Shown here in pieces: positions 39,054-48,941 of a stretch of 64,000 nucleotides of DNA; position 1 is the stretch's first letter, and every line of letters begins with the position of its first letter. Under the pieces are notes generated by a model, which saw only the letters and a program-made list of their open reading frames with translations, ran no database searches and was not told the origin of the DNA. Where the stretch lies: assembly GCF_022049065.2 (NCBI RefSeq), contig NZ_CP095743.1, positions 2,433,001-2,497,000 on the forward strand, written 5' to 3'. A program made the position numbers and the translations under genes. Source of the stretch: Niallia sp. Man26. GTDB lineage: Bacteria; Bacillota; Bacilli; Bacillales; Cytobacillaceae.

Positions 39054-40016
39054 TTAAAACTTCCTTTTCCCTAAGTACTTCGCTATATTGATGAGGGCAG
39101 TTTTGCTTCTACCCTTCGGAAGATCAACAAGCGCATCAAGTGCTTTTTGCAGATACATATTGCTCACCTTAATAGAGCGTTCAATGGCATCAGAGCTCTT
39201 AATCAAGCTTATAATTTCTAACAAATCTTCCCGGTCCATCTCTTCATGAACGGTTTCTACCTTTTGGCGGATAACATCATTTTCCATTGCATACAAAACA
39301 GGCAAAGTAATATTACCTTGCAATAAGTCGCCGCCAGCAGGCTTCCCTAGTTCTTCTTCTGTACCGACAAAATCAAGAATATCATCAATAATTTGATAAG
39401 ACATTCCAACATAATAACCGAATTTATGTAGTTTTTTCTGATGCTTCTCTTCCACATCAGACACAATAGCCCCGACTAAAGAACTAGCAGAAATAAGCAG
39501 AGCTGTTTTTCTTTTTATGCGACGAAAGTAATCCCTCACATTTTGTTCAAACTGGTATTTGTCTTTAATTTGCTGAATTTCACCGAGGCAAACCTCAACA
39601 ATCGTGTCTGCCAACACTTTATGAGCATCCGGCTTTTCCAGTTCACTCATAATTTCAAGGGATTTAGCGAAAATATAATCACCACTATACATAGCAACTT
39701 TATTATCCCATTTCGCCTTAATCGTCGGTTGCCCTCTGCGCAAGTCCGAGTCATCGATAACATCATCGTGAACAAGGGATGCCATATGAATCAACTCGAG
39801 TGCGACTGCTGCCTTTTTAATGACATGGATGTCATAATTGCCAATTTGACCAGCGAGCAGGACAAAAATCGGCCTAATTCGCTTACCGCCCGCTTTAAGA
39901 AGATGCAGCGACGACTCTCTCAATATAGAAGTGTTGGCATTCACTGTATCTTCCAGTGTTTTTTCTATTAATTCTAAATCAGAATTCAAAAATGAATACA
40001 TCATTTTTAATTTCAC
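39054..40016 (-). CDS. hepT: Heptaprenyl diphosphate synthase component II
   Basis: Catalytic subunit that extends FPP to heptaprenyl diphosphate for the menaquinone-7 side chain. 320 residues. First Asp-rich motif LVHDDVIDDSDLRRG and second IIDDILD are present. The GTG start at 40016 (MKLKMMYSFLN) has GAGG five bases before it. Works with HepS two genes upstream; also known as gerCC. Confidence 0.96.
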   Translation of the reverse strand: MKLKMMYSFLNSDLELIEKTLEDTVNANTSILRESSLHLLKAGGKRIRPIFVLLAGQIGNYDIHVIKKAAVALELIHMASLVHDDVIDDSDLRRGQPTIKAKWDNKVAMYSGDYIFAKSLEIMSELEKPDAHKVLADTIVEVCLGEIQQIKDKYQFEQNVRDYFRRIKRKTALLISASSLVGAIVSDVEEKHQKKLHKFGYYVGMSYQIIDDILDFVGTEEELGKPAGGDLLQGNITLPVLYAMENDVIRQKVETVHEEMDREDLLEIISLIKSSDAIERSIKVSNMYLQKALDALVDLPKGRSKTALINIAKYLGKRKF

Positions 40017-40062
40017 TTAAGCCTCACCCGTCTTTAACTGCTGTACAAAATAGATACAGACA

Positions 40063-40770
40063 TTATTTTTCTTTAAAGCCGATATGCACAGCAGCCACGC
40101 CACCGCTGTATGCCTTATACGTCACATTGGACAAGCCTGCCTTTTCAAAAAGGGAAGCGAGCTCTTTCATTCCTGGAAAATCCCGAGCTGATTCCTGCAG
40201 CCAAGAGTATTCCTTGTAGCTTTTGGCGAAAATCTTTCCAAACAGGGGCATCACAAACCGGAAATAGAAATAGTAGCCTTGCTTAAAAACAGGCATTGTC
40301 GGTTGAGATGTTTCCAGACAAACAACCTTGCCTCCCGGTTTAACTACCCTTCTCATTTCCTTGAGCACTTGCAGATAGTCAGGAACATTTCGCAGCCCAA
40401 AGCCGATTGTCACAAAATCAAAGCTGTCATCAGCAAACGGCAGCTCCATAGCATTGCCATGAATCAATTGGATTTGCTGATAATCCTTTGTTTTCTCTTT
40501 GCCGATGCTCAGCATGTTTTCGCTGAAATCAAGTCCGATTACTTCACCAGTTGACCCGACTGCATCTGCCAGACTTATTGTCCAGTCCGCTGTGCCGCAG
40601 CAAACATCCAAAGCTTTTGCGCCTTTAGGAACATTCATCCTTTTCATCGTTTCTTTGCGCCAAATCTTATGCTGCTGAAAACTGATTACTGTATTCATTT
40701 TATCGTAATTGCCATATATCTTTTCGAATACATGGTGCACTTTTTCTTCCTTTGATTGGTGCTCCCGCAT
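40063..40770 (-). CDS. menG: Demethylmenaquinone methyltransferase
   Basis: SAM-dependent last step of menaquinone synthesis, methylating the ring. 235 residues. [12 protein letters not shown], the SAM motif [16 protein letters not shown] and [14 protein letters not shown] are the UbiE/MenG signatures. Between hepS (5 bases) and hepT, the gerC operon order. Confidence 0.96.
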   Translation of the reverse strand: MREHQSKEEKVHHVFEKIYGNYDKMNTVISFQQHKIWRKETMKRMNVPKGAKALDVCCGTADWTISLADAVGSTGEVIGLDFSENMLSIGKEKTKDYQQIQLIHGNAMELPFADDSFDFVTIGFGLRNVPDYLQVLKEMRRVVKPGGKVVCLETSQPTMPVFKQGYYFYFRFVMPLFGKIFAKSYKEYSWLQESARDFPGMKELASLFEKAGLSNVTYKAYSGGVAAVHIGFKEK

Positions 40771-40775
40771 TGCTC

Positions 40776-41567
40776 TTACCCTTCTTCCACATACATTTGT
40801 TGTTTGATTTTATCCAAAACTGCCACAGTTCTGACCCCGATTCTGTCCTCATCAGGCTCATAGCTCTTAAGCGCTTCTGTTAAGCTGTCTGCCGCTTTTT
40901 GAACTGCCGGATCGAACAGACGATATCCTTGATCCTCTGCAAGGCGGCCAAGCTCCCCACTATGACGATTCAGCATGCTGAATAAAAATGAATCCCCAGT
41001 TAAGTTATATGTATTCCTGTCTTGCAGCATTCTGTTCAGAAATAGAAACGACAATGCAAAGGTTCTCCAATTATGCAAGCGGAAACGGTCAACAAGCTTA
41101 TCTAAAATAGAAAACTCAACAGCTTCTATGGCATCTATCATTTCTGGAAGTCCGGCAAAAGCTTGCTGATAGATAATCATCTTGTTCTCGTTAACCTCTT
41201 TAATTGCTTCGGCAAACACTTTTATCATCTCATAATCTCCGAGGTCTGCCAGCAGCTTGTAATATTGACCGCTGTAAAAATCTCCGGCCAATATTGTTAA
41301 CTGCCTGTTCTTTTCTATTCCTTTATGAACGCTGTCATTGGTTACAAGCTCATGGGTATCAAGGGCAATTTGAATAAGCATTGTTGTTGTGGCATATGTG
41401 ATGACTTGGCTGTCATCTATGTCAGCCTGCTTTAATAGAAAAACGGTAAGCAGAAGCTTGTCTTCATCAATTATCGGATTATCAATATGCTTAAAAAGAT
41501 AAGGATGAGCAATCTTTTGTAATACCTCTTCCCGCACATTCTCCACCATTTCTTGAAATAACATCAT
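40776..41567 (-). CDS. hepS: Heptaprenyl diphosphate synthase component I
   Basis: Non-catalytic subunit of the heterodimeric heptaprenyl diphosphate synthase, needed for chain-length control. 263 residues, helical, no Asp-rich motifs. Identified from [21 protein letters not shown] and its place ahead of menG and hepT. In B. subtilis mtrB lies between folE and this gene; it is missing here. Confidence 0.88.
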   Translation of the reverse strand: MMLFQEMVENVREEVLQKIAHPYLFKHIDNPIIDEDKLLLTVFLLKQADIDDSQVITYATTTMLIQIALDTHELVTNDSVHKGIEKNRQLTILAGDFYSGQYYKLLADLGDYEMIKVFAEAIKEVNENKMIIYQQAFAGLPEMIDAIEAVEFSILDKLVDRFRLHNWRTFALSFLFLNRMLQDRNTYNLTGDSFLFSMLNRHSGELGRLAEDQGYRLFDPAVQKAADSLTEALKSYEPDEDRIGVRTVAVLDKIKQQMYVEEG

Positions 41568-41645
41568 AATATCACCCTTGTTCCCCCATAAATTTCTCTT
41601 TATATATACATTACAACTAAATTATATTTGTATAAAGTCTAGCTT

Positions 41646-41654
41646 ATTATAGCA
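41646..41654 (-). promoter_or_regulatory. Extended -10 promoter of hepS-menG-hepT
   Basis: TGCTATAAT on the minus strand with no strong -35, about 80 bases upstream of hepS. Confidence 0.5.
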
Positions 41655-41704
41655 TACTTGCTTGCTGACACCACTTAAAAAGCCTTGTAAGACAAGCCTT
41701 TATG

Positions 41705-42268
41705 TCACTTAATTAAAGACAGCACCTCTGTGCGGGCATCTGCATTTTCTGCATACTTACCGCGGACAGCTGTTGTAACTGTCTTCGCACCAGGCTTGTT
41801 AACGCCTCTCATTGTCATGCACATATGCTCTGCTTCAACTACGACCATAACACCATGCGGATCAAGCATTTCTTGAATCGCATCAGCGACTGTTGAAGTG
41901 ATGCGCTCTTGCAGCTGCGGTCTTTTCGCAACAGCTTCAACCGCTCTTGCTAATTTGCTCAAGCCCGTTACTTTTCCGTTTCTAGGAATATAGGCTACGT
42001 GAGCAACTCCATAAAACGGAACGAGATGATGTTCACACATGCTGTACAGCGGAATGTCTTTAACAAGCACAAGCTCCTCATGGTCTTCCCCAAAAATAGT
42101 ATGAAAATACTCTCTTGGATCCTCATTTAATCCTGAGAAAATATCACTATACATTTTGGCGACTCTTTTTGGGGTATCAAGCAATCCTTCTCTTTCAGGA
42201 TCTTCCCCAATCGCTTCCAGTATTTGTTTTACCGCATCTTCTATCTTGGCCAAATCAACATTCGACAT
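41705..42268 (-). CDS. folE: GTP cyclohydrolase I
   Basis: First step from GTP to tetrahydrofolate. 187 residues. [26 protein letters not shown], the zinc-binding [12 protein letters not shown] and HMCMTMRGV are present. ATG at 42268 ([11 protein letters not shown]) follows GGGAGG and gives the family length; 15 more residues are open upstream. B. subtilis calls it mtrA because mtrB follows; no mtrB here. Confidence 0.97.
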   Translation of the reverse strand: MSNVDLAKIEDAVKQILEAIGEDPEREGLLDTPKRVAKMYSDIFSGLNEDPREYFHTIFGEDHEELVLVKDIPLYSMCEHHLVPFYGVAHVAYIPRNGKVTGLSKLARAVEAVAKRPQLQERITSTVADAIQEMLDPHGVMVVVEAEHMCMTMRGVNKPGAKTVTTAVRGKYAENADARTEVLSLIK

Positions 42269-42413
42269 TCTTTTTTTCCTCCCAAAGCTATCAATCCAAT
42301 TTCCTTTAATCATATTAGCATATAAAAAGAACGAACACCACGAATACCGTTAATTCTATTCAATTCCCATTAAGCCATTGGCTAAACTTTTGGAAAATAT
42401 GCTAATAAATAGA

Positions 42414-42444
42414 AAAAACCGCGAGTAATTCGCGGTTTTTAGAG
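42414..42444 (-). terminator. Terminator after hbs
   Basis: AAAACCGCGA...TCGCGGTTTTTT hairpin with T run on the minus strand. Confidence 0.92.
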
Positions 42445-42467
42445 AAATAATATGCAATGTATGTAAA

Positions 42468-42740
42468 TTACTTCACTGCGTCTTTAAGTGCTTTACCTGG
42501 TTTAAAAGCAGGAACTTTGCTTGCTGCGATTTCGATTTCTTCACCAGTTTGTGGGTTGCGACCTTTACGAGCAGCACGCTCACGTACCTCAAAGTTACCA
42601 AAACCGATAAGTTGTACTTTATCGCCATCTTTTAAAGCATTCAAGATTGTATCAAAAACAGCATCAACTGCTTTAGTAGCGTCTTTTTTAGACAATTCGC
42701 TTGCTTCTGCAACTGCGTTAATTAATTCTGTCTTGTTCAT
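42468..42740 (-). CDS. hbs: HU-type DNA-binding protein HBsu
   Basis: Nucleoid protein that bends and compacts DNA; dimer. 90 residues. [45 protein letters not shown] and KALKDAVK are nearly identical to B. subtilis HBsu; the last two residues of that protein (GK region) are missing. ATG at 42740 after GGAGGTG; an in-frame GTG three codons earlier is inside the ribosome binding site. Preceded by a long region with at least one promoter. Confidence 0.97.
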   Translation of the reverse strand: MNKTELINAVAEASELSKKDATKAVDAVFDTILNALKDGDKVQLIGFGNFEVRERAARKGRNPQTGEEIEIAASKVPAFKPGKALKDAVK

Positions 42741-43127
42741 GCCTTTCACCTCCTCCCAAATGTTTCAAATAAATCCTAAAAAATCGTTTCATATCATTAT
42801 TTGTAAACAATTTATCGGAATTATATACGTCATCAAGAATATTTTTCCTTTGCAGCATCATAGGGTTCCATAATGCTACTACTAACGTGACAAGCATTTA
42901 TAATGTATATCATAATGCTTTAATCGCTGTAATGACGCTGATTCCTTTAAAAGATTATCATAATCGTTTGAGCATATCAAGAAATTTTATATATTGATAG
43001 CAATCTTTTCATCATTTGATATAAAAGTGTAATATTAAATCAATAAATTTACATACATATCCGAAACTGACAAATTAAGAGAAATAGCCCAGTTCTTATT
43101 ATTTAGTAGGGAGAAGTTAACGCATGC
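42741..43127 (-). promoter_or_regulatory. hbs upstream region with promoter(s)
   Basis: 387 bases without a gene. Best sigma-A match on the minus strand: TTGATA (42975-42980), 17-base spacer, TAATCT (42952-42957). A second weaker candidate is TTACAG with TATACA 17 bases on, about 30 to 60 bases nearer hbs. B. subtilis hbs also uses more than one promoter. Long AT-rich leader; no riboswitch recognised. Confidence 0.5.
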
Positions 43128-43159
43128 AAAAAAAAGAAACTCCCACAAAGAGAGTTTCC
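43128..43159 (-). terminator. Terminator after spoIVA
   Basis: GAAACTC (43136-43142) pairs with GAGTTTC (43152-43158), followed on the minus strand by eight T; it abuts the spoIVA stop codon. Confidence 0.88.
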
Positions 43160-44637
43160 TATAAGATTATTGCAATAAGCCCTCCAGAGCCTTCATTGAT
43201 GATACGCTCAAGTGTCTCTTTCAGCTTGTAGCGGGCATTTTCAGGCATAAGTGAAAGCTTTGCTTGAATTCCTTCCCTAACAATGGAGCTTAAGCTTCTT
43301 CCGAAAATATCCGAATTCCAGATGGATAATGGATCATCCTCAAAATCCTGCATCAAATATCTGACAAGTTCCTCACTCTGTTTCTCAGAACCGATAATTG
43401 GTGCAAATTCTGACTCAACATCCACTTTAATCATGTGGATAGATGGTGCTACAGCCTTTAATCTTACACCGAATCTTGAACCTTGGCGGATGATTTCCGG
43501 CTCATCTAAGCTCATATCGATAAGGGATGGTGCTGCAATGCCATAACCTGTTTGTTTAACCATTTTCAGTGCATCTGAGATTTGGTCATACTCTGTTTTT
43601 GCATGGGCAAAGTCCTGCATTAGCTCAAGCAAATGATCTTTCCCTCTGATTTCCACACCAACAATCTCTTTCAAAATTTCATCATACAGCTCATCTGGTG
43701 CGTACAAATCGATTTCGGCAACACCTTGCCCCATCTCAATTCCTGCAAGACCAGCCTTATCGATAAATTCAAAGTCGCTGAATTGCTGCACAACACGATC
43801 GACATCTCGCAGTCTCTTAATATCTTTAACTGTTTCCTTCACAGCCTCTTGATAGTTGTCACGCAACCAATGGTTCTCCCGAAGAACCATTACCCAGCTC
43901 GGCAGGTTTACGTTCACTTCAAGTACAGGGAACTCAAACAGTGCTTCTCTCATTACATTAAGGACATCTGATTCTCTCATGCTTTCAACACTCATTGCGA
44001 TAACTGGAATATCATATTTTTCTGATAGTTCACTGCGAAGCTTTTCTGTATTAGGGTGATAAGGCTGGGCGCTGTTGACAATCATAATAAACGGCTTGCC
44101 GACTTCCTTCAGCTCTTCAATAACCCTGTTTTCTGCTTCTAAGTAATTACTTCTCGGTATATCCCCAATCGTTCCATCTGTTGTAATGACAACACCGATT
44201 GTGCTATGTTCCTGAATAACCTTTCTTGTACCAATTTCAGCCGCTTCATGAAATGGAATTGGCTCTTCATACCATGGTGTATTGATCATCCGAGGCCCAT
44301 TTTCGTCTTCATAACCCTGCGCGCCTGGAACCGTGTAGCCGACACAATCAACTAATCGGATATTTACATCCAATCCTTCATCCACAGTTACAGATGCCGC
44401 CTGATTTGGAACAAACTTTGGCTCTGTCGTCATAATCGTCTTACCTGCCGCGCTTTGCGGCAATTCATCCTTTGTTCTTGCACGGTCACCTTCATTATCC
44501 ATATTCGGAATAACAACCAATTCCATAAACTTCTTTATGAAAGTAGACTTGCCTGTTCGAACAGCACCCACTACACCTAAGTAAATATCACCGCCAGTTC
44601 TTTCGGCAATATCTTTAAAAATATTCACCTTTTCCAA
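43159..44637 (-). CDS. spoIVA: Stage IV sporulation protein A, coat basement ATPase
   Basis: Made in the mother cell; coats the forespore and polymerises with ATP hydrolysis to form the platform for spore coat and cortex assembly. 492 residues, exactly the B. subtilis length, when the TTG at 44637 is used (MEKVNIFKDIAERTGG); AGGAGGGG lies just before it. A longer ATG-initiated frame adds 16 residues that cross the ribosome binding site. Walker A GAVRTGKS with Lys30, the STIGVVITTDGTIGD segment, and the very conserved C-terminus SGGLIAIIL are present. Confidence 0.97.
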   Translation of the reverse strand: MEKVNIFKDIAERTGGDIYLGVVGAVRTGKSTFIKKFMELVVIPNMDNEGDRARTKDELPQSAAGKTIMTTEPKFVPNQAASVTVDEGLDVNIRLVDCVGYTVPGAQGYEDENGPRMINTPWYEEPIPFHEAAEIGTRKVIQEHSTIGVVITTDGTIGDIPRSNYLEAENRVIEELKEVGKPFIMIVNSAQPYHPNTEKLRSELSEKYDIPVIAMSVESMRESDVLNVMREALFEFPVLEVNVNLPSWVMVLRENHWLRDNYQEAVKETVKDIKRLRDVDRVVQQFSDFEFIDKAGLAGIEMGQGVAEIDLYAPDELYDEILKEIVGVEIRGKDHLLELMQDFAHAKTEYDQISDALKMVKQTGYGIAAPSLIDMSLDEPEIIRQGSRFGVRLKAVAPSIHMIKVDVESEFAPIIGSEKQSEELVRYLMQDFEDDPLSIWNSDIFGRSLSSIVREGIQAKLSLMPENARYKLKETLERIINEGSGGLIAIIL

Positions 44638-44706
44638 ATGATCCCCTCCTGAACTCTCCCTAGTGTAGAGATTAGCAAAAACCATTTAATGCAATTAGAC
44701 AATATA

Positions 44707-44737
44707 TATTTATGATGTTGTCCTATCTCATTATGAC
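44707..44737 (-). promoter_or_regulatory. Possible sigma-E promoter of spoIVA
   Basis: GTCATAAT (44730-44737) and CATAAATA (44707-44714) with a 15-base spacer resemble the sigma-E pattern GTCATATT / CATACAAT. It lies about 70 to 100 bases before the TTG start, where mother-cell expression would be expected. Confidence 0.45.
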
Positions 44738-44887
44738 TACTTTTATAAATTCCCCCTTTTTTTTATAGAAGATTTCTTCTCCTTAAAAAACTACTTCGTA
44801 AAAAAACATATAATCAGCGGACTTTATCGCAAATCATAAAAGAAGTTAAAGTAATGCTCAGCTTATTTTATGATTTTTATTCACGCC

Positions 44888-44938
44888 AAAAAAAATAACC
44901 CTTCTAAATCATATATACACATGAATGATAGGGTTATG
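44888..44938 (-). terminator. Second terminator-like hairpin between gpsA and spoIVA
   Basis: ATAACCCT and AGGGTTAT form an 8-bp stem around a 33-base loop, followed by eight T on the minus strand. With the hairpin at 45003-45043 it would block read-through into spoIVA. Confidence 0.55.
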
Positions 44939-45002
44939 ACTATTTCTATAAAAATTTATTTTATCGGTGTACATAGGAGCTACAGAGTCATTTTCATTCA
45001 AA

Positions 45003-45043
45003 AAAAAATCAAAGTAAAAGCAGGGGAACCTTTACTTTGATTT
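45003..45043 (-). terminator. Terminator downstream of gpsA
   Basis: Perfect 12-bp stem AATCAAAGTAAA / TTTACTTTGATT with a 12-base loop, followed on the minus strand by a run of T. Confidence 0.85.
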
Positions 45044-45115
45044 CATGACTATATAACCCATCACCTGTTCATTCCACCAGGTTGCTTCAAAGCATTGTAT
45101 GCATAAATACATCAT
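45032..45115 (-). CDS. Possible 27-residue small protein between gpsA and spoIVA
   Basis: MMYLCIQCFEATWWNEQVMG plus seven residues, ending inside the first arm of the terminator, the way many genuine short genes do. It has a CxxC and two Trp, but the ribosome binding site (GGTG) is weak and I know no homologue. It may be a chance frame. Confidence 0.2.
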   Translation of the reverse strand: MMYLCIQCFEATWWNEQVMGYIVMKSK

Positions 45116-45195
45116 TCGCACACCATAAAATGCCTAATAATCGTAACAAATTTCGAAAAACAGATTTTTAAAGCTCACTAAAGGATGTATAAGAC

Positions 45196-46245
45196 TTATT
45201 CTACGTACTGGGAAGCAAGGATGTTCACAAGGTCTTCCATCTCATGTGTTTTATCCCTTGCCATTAAGCCTTCCACTACTTCCTTCGCATTCTTCCCATT
45301 AAACAGCACATCATATAAAGCATTCGTAATCGGCATCTCAATGCCATATTTCTCAGAAAGCTGTTGGCCTGCTTTAGTTGTTCTGATTCCTTCTACAACC
45401 ATTCCCATGTTCTCAAGAACCTCTTCAAGGGGACAGCCCTTTCCAAGCAAATTACCAGCTCTCCAGTTTCTTGAATGGACACTCGTACAGGTCACAATCA
45501 AATCACCAATGCCGGTTAATCCTGAGAAGGTAAGGGGATTTGCACCCATTTTTGTTCCTAATCTCGCCATCTCTGCAAGTCCTCTTGTAATAAGTGCAGC
45601 TTTGGCGTTGTCACCAAAACCTAGCCCATCTGTAATTCCAGCACAGACTGCGATAATATTCTTTAGTGCACCACCGATTTCCACACCGACAATATCAGGA
45701 TTCGTATAAACCCTGAATTTTGAATTAATGAACAAGTCCTGAACTTTTTCTGCTTCCTCCATGTTTTTAGAAGAAACTGTTACTGTCGTCAAATGGCGCA
45801 AGCTTACTTCCTCTGCATGGCTTGGTCCTGACAGGACAACAATGCTCTTTAACAGACGCTCCGGAATCTCTTCTTCCATTATTTCAGATATGCGAAGCAG
45901 TGTTCCTGGCTCAATCCCTTTGCTTACATGAATGAATGTTTTTGGTTCATCTAAGAAAGGTATAATTTGTTGGATTACTTCGCGCATCGCTTTTGTAGGA
46001 ACAGATAAGACAATATAATGGACATCCTTTAAACTTTCCTGCATGGACGTATATCCAATGATATTTTCCGAAAGCTTTATGTCTGGAAGATATCGTTTGT
46101 TTACATGATTTTTGTTGATTTCTTCAATATCTTGTCCATTTTTACCCCAAAGATGGACAGTATGTCCATTATCGGCAAGCACTAACGCAAGCGCTGTCCC
46201 CCAGCTTCCGGCTCCGATCATTGCAATTTTTTTATGATTACCCAT
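45196..46245 (-). CDS. gpsA: Glycerol-3-phosphate dehydrogenase [NAD(P)+]
   Basis: Makes sn-glycerol-3-phosphate from DHAP for phospholipid synthesis. 349 residues. GAGSWGTALALVLADNGH is the nucleotide-binding loop; SGPSHAEEV, the catalytic Lys in GGALKNIIAVCAG, and SRNWRAGNLLGKG are conserved. AGAGGTGG precedes the ATG. Directly after der (15 bases), the usual der-gpsA pair. Confidence 0.96.
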   Translation of the reverse strand: MGNHKKIAMIGAGSWGTALALVLADNGHTVHLWGKNGQDIEEINKNHVNKRYLPDIKLSENIIGYTSMQESLKDVHYIVLSVPTKAMREVIQQIIPFLDEPKTFIHVSKGIEPGTLLRISEIMEEEIPERLLKSIVVLSGPSHAEEVSLRHLTTVTVSSKNMEEAEKVQDLFINSKFRVYTNPDIVGVEIGGALKNIIAVCAGITDGLGFGDNAKAALITRGLAEMARLGTKMGANPLTFSGLTGIGDLIVTCTSVHSRNWRAGNLLGKGCPLEEVLENMGMVVEGIRTTKAGQQLSEKYGIEMPITNALYDVLFNGKNAKEVVEGLMARDKTHEMEDLVNILASQYVE

Positions 46246-46260
46246 TACGATCCACCTCTA

Positions 46261-47571
46261 TTATTTTCTTTCACGCGCAAAAATTCTAATTGGTGTTCCT
46301 TCGAAGCCAAAGGCATCTCTAATACGGTTTTCTAGGAAACGTTCATAGGAGAAATGCATCAGCTCTGGATCATTAACAAATACAACAAATGTTGGCGGTC
46401 CAACAGCTACTTGAGTAGTATAGTAAATCTTCAAACGTTTACCTTTATCTGTTGGTGTTGGATTCATCGCCACAGCATCCATAATGACATCATTCAATAC
46501 ACTTGTCTCTACCCTTAAAGTATGATTTTGGCTGGCGATATTAATCATTGGAATCAATGTATGAATCCGCTTTTTCGTCTTAGCAGACAAGAACACAACC
46601 GGTGCATAATCCAAGAATAAGAAATGCTCTCTGATGTTTTGTTCAAATGTTTTCATTGTTTTTTCGTCTTTTTCGACAGCATCCCATTTATTTACAACAA
46701 TAATAACCGCTCTGCCTGCTTCATGGGCATAGCCTGCGATTTTTTTGTCTTGTTCAATAATGCCTTCTTCCCCGTCTATAACAACTAAAACAACATCTGA
46801 TCTTTCAATCGCTCTTAATGCACGAAGAACACTGTATTTCTCAGTACTTTCATACACTTTCCCTTTTTTTCGCATACCTGCTGTATCAATGATTACGTAT
46901 TTTTCACCGTTAACAGTAACTTCTGAGTCAATCGCATCTCTTGTTGTGCCGGCAATATTGCTGACAATAACGCGGTCCTCTCCAAGCATTGCATTAACAA
47001 GCGACGATTTCCCTACATTCGGACGGCCGATTAAAGAAAACTTAATGACATCATCAGCATAGTCTTTTGTGTCTCTGTTTGGAAAATGCTTGGCAGCTTC
47101 ATCTAATAAGTCACCTAAACCTAAGCCGTGAGATCCGGAAATCGGCATCGGCTCACCAAATCCTAACGAATAGAAATCATAGATTTGTTCGCGCATCTCT
47201 GGGTTATCAATTTTGTTTACAGCAAGAACAACTGGTTTTTTTGCACGATAGAGGATTTTTGCTACCTCTTCGTCGGCAGCTGTTACACCTTCACGGCCGT
47301 TCGTAAGGAAAATGATAACATCAGCTTCGTCAATTGCTACCTCTGCCTGTGCTCTGATTTGCTCTAAAAAAGGCTCATCGCCAATATCGATTCCGCCTGT
47401 ATCAATCAGGTTAAAATCATGATTCAGCCACTCTGCAGAGCTGTATATTCTGTCTCTTGTTACACCAGGAATATCTTCAACAATGGAGATTCTCTCCCCG
47501 ACAATTCTATTAAAAATAGTAGACTTTCCAACGTTAGGACGTCCTACTATTGCTATTACAGGTTTCGCCAT
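46261..47571 (-). CDS. der: Ribosome assembly GTPase Der (EngA)
   Basis: Double GTPase needed for 50S subunit maturation. 436 residues. Two G domains each with a full G1 motif: [16 protein letters not shown] (about 8) and [16 protein letters not shown] (about 182); NKID and NKWD are the G4 motifs; a C-terminal KH-like domain (about 355-436) follows. Confidence 0.97.
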   Translation of the reverse strand: MAKPVIAIVGRPNVGKSTIFNRIVGERISIVEDIPGVTRDRIYSSAEWLNHDFNLIDTGGIDIGDEPFLEQIRAQAEVAIDEADVIIFLTNGREGVTAADEEVAKILYRAKKPVVLAVNKIDNPEMREQIYDFYSLGFGEPMPISGSHGLGLGDLLDEAAKHFPNRDTKDYADDVIKFSLIGRPNVGKSSLVNAMLGEDRVIVSNIAGTTRDAIDSEVTVNGEKYVIIDTAGMRKKGKVYESTEKYSVLRALRAIERSDVVLVVIDGEEGIIEQDKKIAGYAHEAGRAVIIVVNKWDAVEKDEKTMKTFEQNIREHFLFLDYAPVVFLSAKTKKRIHTLIPMINIASQNHTLRVETSVLNDVIMDAVAMNPTPTDKGKRLKIYYTTQVAVGPPTFVVFVNDPELMHFSYERFLENRIRDAFGFEGTPIRIFARERK

Positions 47572-47728
47572 TCTTACTTACACCCTTCCATACTCCAAAA
47601 TAGTCTTTTTTGCTTTTATGTCTACACAAACAAATACTATGTAAATTATTATTCCAGGCTCTTCTATATCAGCCTGACATGTCAACTAAGATCGCAATAC
47701 TGCTTGCCACAGTCCAAAAGCGTTAAAA

Positions 47729-47775
47729 ACAATTAGGGGCTAGCCCAAGCTTTTAGGCAGTCCCCTAACTAATAT
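47729..47775 (-). terminator. Terminator-like hairpin after the YIEGIA group
   Basis: TTAGGGG and CCCCTAA form a 7-bp stem around a longer, partly paired loop, followed by TTGTTTTT on the minus strand. It lies in the 294-base gap between the YIEGIA partner gene and der; the remainder of that gap shows nothing else. Confidence 0.55.
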
Positions 47776-47865
47776 ATCTTAACAGAGCAGCATTGTACAG
47801 GCAAGTACTAGAAAATTGTTAAGCTATGCTGGGATTTGCCAGTCCTAAACTAACTGCTTGAATGC

Positions 47866-48051
47866 TCAATGCTTGACGATAATATAAACATCTTCGCTGA
47901 TTTTATGGGCAATCCCGTCAAGAATAGCTTCCAAGTTTGTTGCTACAACTTCCATTTCACTAACGTCGCTGCAATAAAAAACGCCAGTGCCTTGCGCTAC
48001 TTTTTCCGGTTTCGTTGTTATAGCGGCCAATATATACTTTTCAATCGTCAC
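47866..48051 (-). CDS. Capping complex subunit for YIEGIA
   Basis: 61-residue protein, MTIEKYILAAITTKPEK...FYCSDVSEMEVVATNLEAILDGIAHKI, matching the small family annotated as the YIEGIA capping partner. GTG start with GAGGAAG before it. It overlaps the YIEGIA gene by four bases, so the two products are made in a fixed ratio. Cysteine in a FYCSD motif; no membrane helix. Role in the spore-former is unknown. Confidence 0.7.
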   Translation of the reverse strand: MTIEKYILAAITTKPEKVAQGTGVFYCSDVSEMEVVATNLEAILDGIAHKISEDVYIIVKH

Positions 48052-48941
48052 TGTGCTTCTTCCTCTCTTAACAGCCTTTTGCTCGGCATCCGGATAGCAT
48101 TTTCAAGAGTTGGAGTTGCTCCAATAATCTCAAGCGCTTTTTCCGGGTCATTATGCTGCGGCAAAACAAAAACAGCGACCCTTCCATCCTCCAAGTCTCT
48201 TTTTGCTAAAGGAACTAAAGCTGGTGTTCCAGAATCGCGGTACACTCCCAATGCAGTCGAGACATCGTACAGAATTGCCTGTCTTTGCCCAAGATTTGCG
48301 ATTGTCGTTCTGGCATTGAAGTTTTTAGGTGTGAGGATAAATCCCATCCCGTATTTCAGCACTTCCTCCTGCCGTGCTGGTATTCCGATATTCATAATAT
48401 AAATATTATCAACATACAAGCCAGCATCTTCAAATCTCGGTTTCACATATTCAATTGTTACAATATCGCGAAGCTTTCCGCCGGACATGAGCTTCCTGCT
48501 GATAAAAAACGATATAATTGCCGCAATAATTCCGCCCCATATATGGAAAGTAATGAATCCAAAGGTACTCAAAAGGCTTGCAAACATAACAAGATAATTT
48601 CTGCTTTCAAATGCAATTGCTATTCCTTCGATATACGTTTTCCCACGTGGCACCATCTCGTAACTGTCAAGCTCTGTTAAGGTGTTTCTTTCCATATTGC
48701 GGACATCCCGAAATTGCGAGGCAGCGACAGTGAGAAAGGTGACAGCTGTAAAGTCTTTATCTAATATGGAGGGAATGGCAACTGTGCCTAGACCTGCCGC
48801 TATGAATCCAAGTGCAACATGAATGATCTTGCCGTGAAGATATGTCGGGTATTGCCTGTAATCAGTGCGAAGCATAAACATGCGTAAAGCTGTTCCGATA
48901 ATGAGTCCAAATAGAATTGGATATGTAAATGTGGTCATCAT
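48048..48941 (-). CDS. YIEGIA family membrane protein (YphB)
   Basis: 297 residues with several hydrophobic segments (about 3-20, 45-63, 120-145) and a C-terminal soluble part. The name motif YIEGIAIAF is present near residue 104. Found in spore-formers; function unknown. Overlaps YphA upstream and the capping partner downstream by four bases each, forming a compact three-gene cassette. Confidence 0.8.
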   Translation of the reverse strand: MMTTFTYPILFGLIIGTALRMFMLRTDYRQYPTYLHGKIIHVALGFIAAGLGTVAIPSILDKDFTAVTFLTVAASQFRDVRNMERNTLTELDSYEMVPRGKTYIEGIAIAFESRNYLVMFASLLSTFGFITFHIWGGIIAAIISFFISRKLMSGGKLRDIVTIEYVKPRFEDAGLYVDNIYIMNIGIPARQEEVLKYGMGFILTPKNFNARTTIANLGQRQAILYDVSTALGVYRDSGTPALVPLAKRDLEDGRVAVFVLPQHNDPEKALEIIGATPTLENAIRMPSKRLLREEEAQ

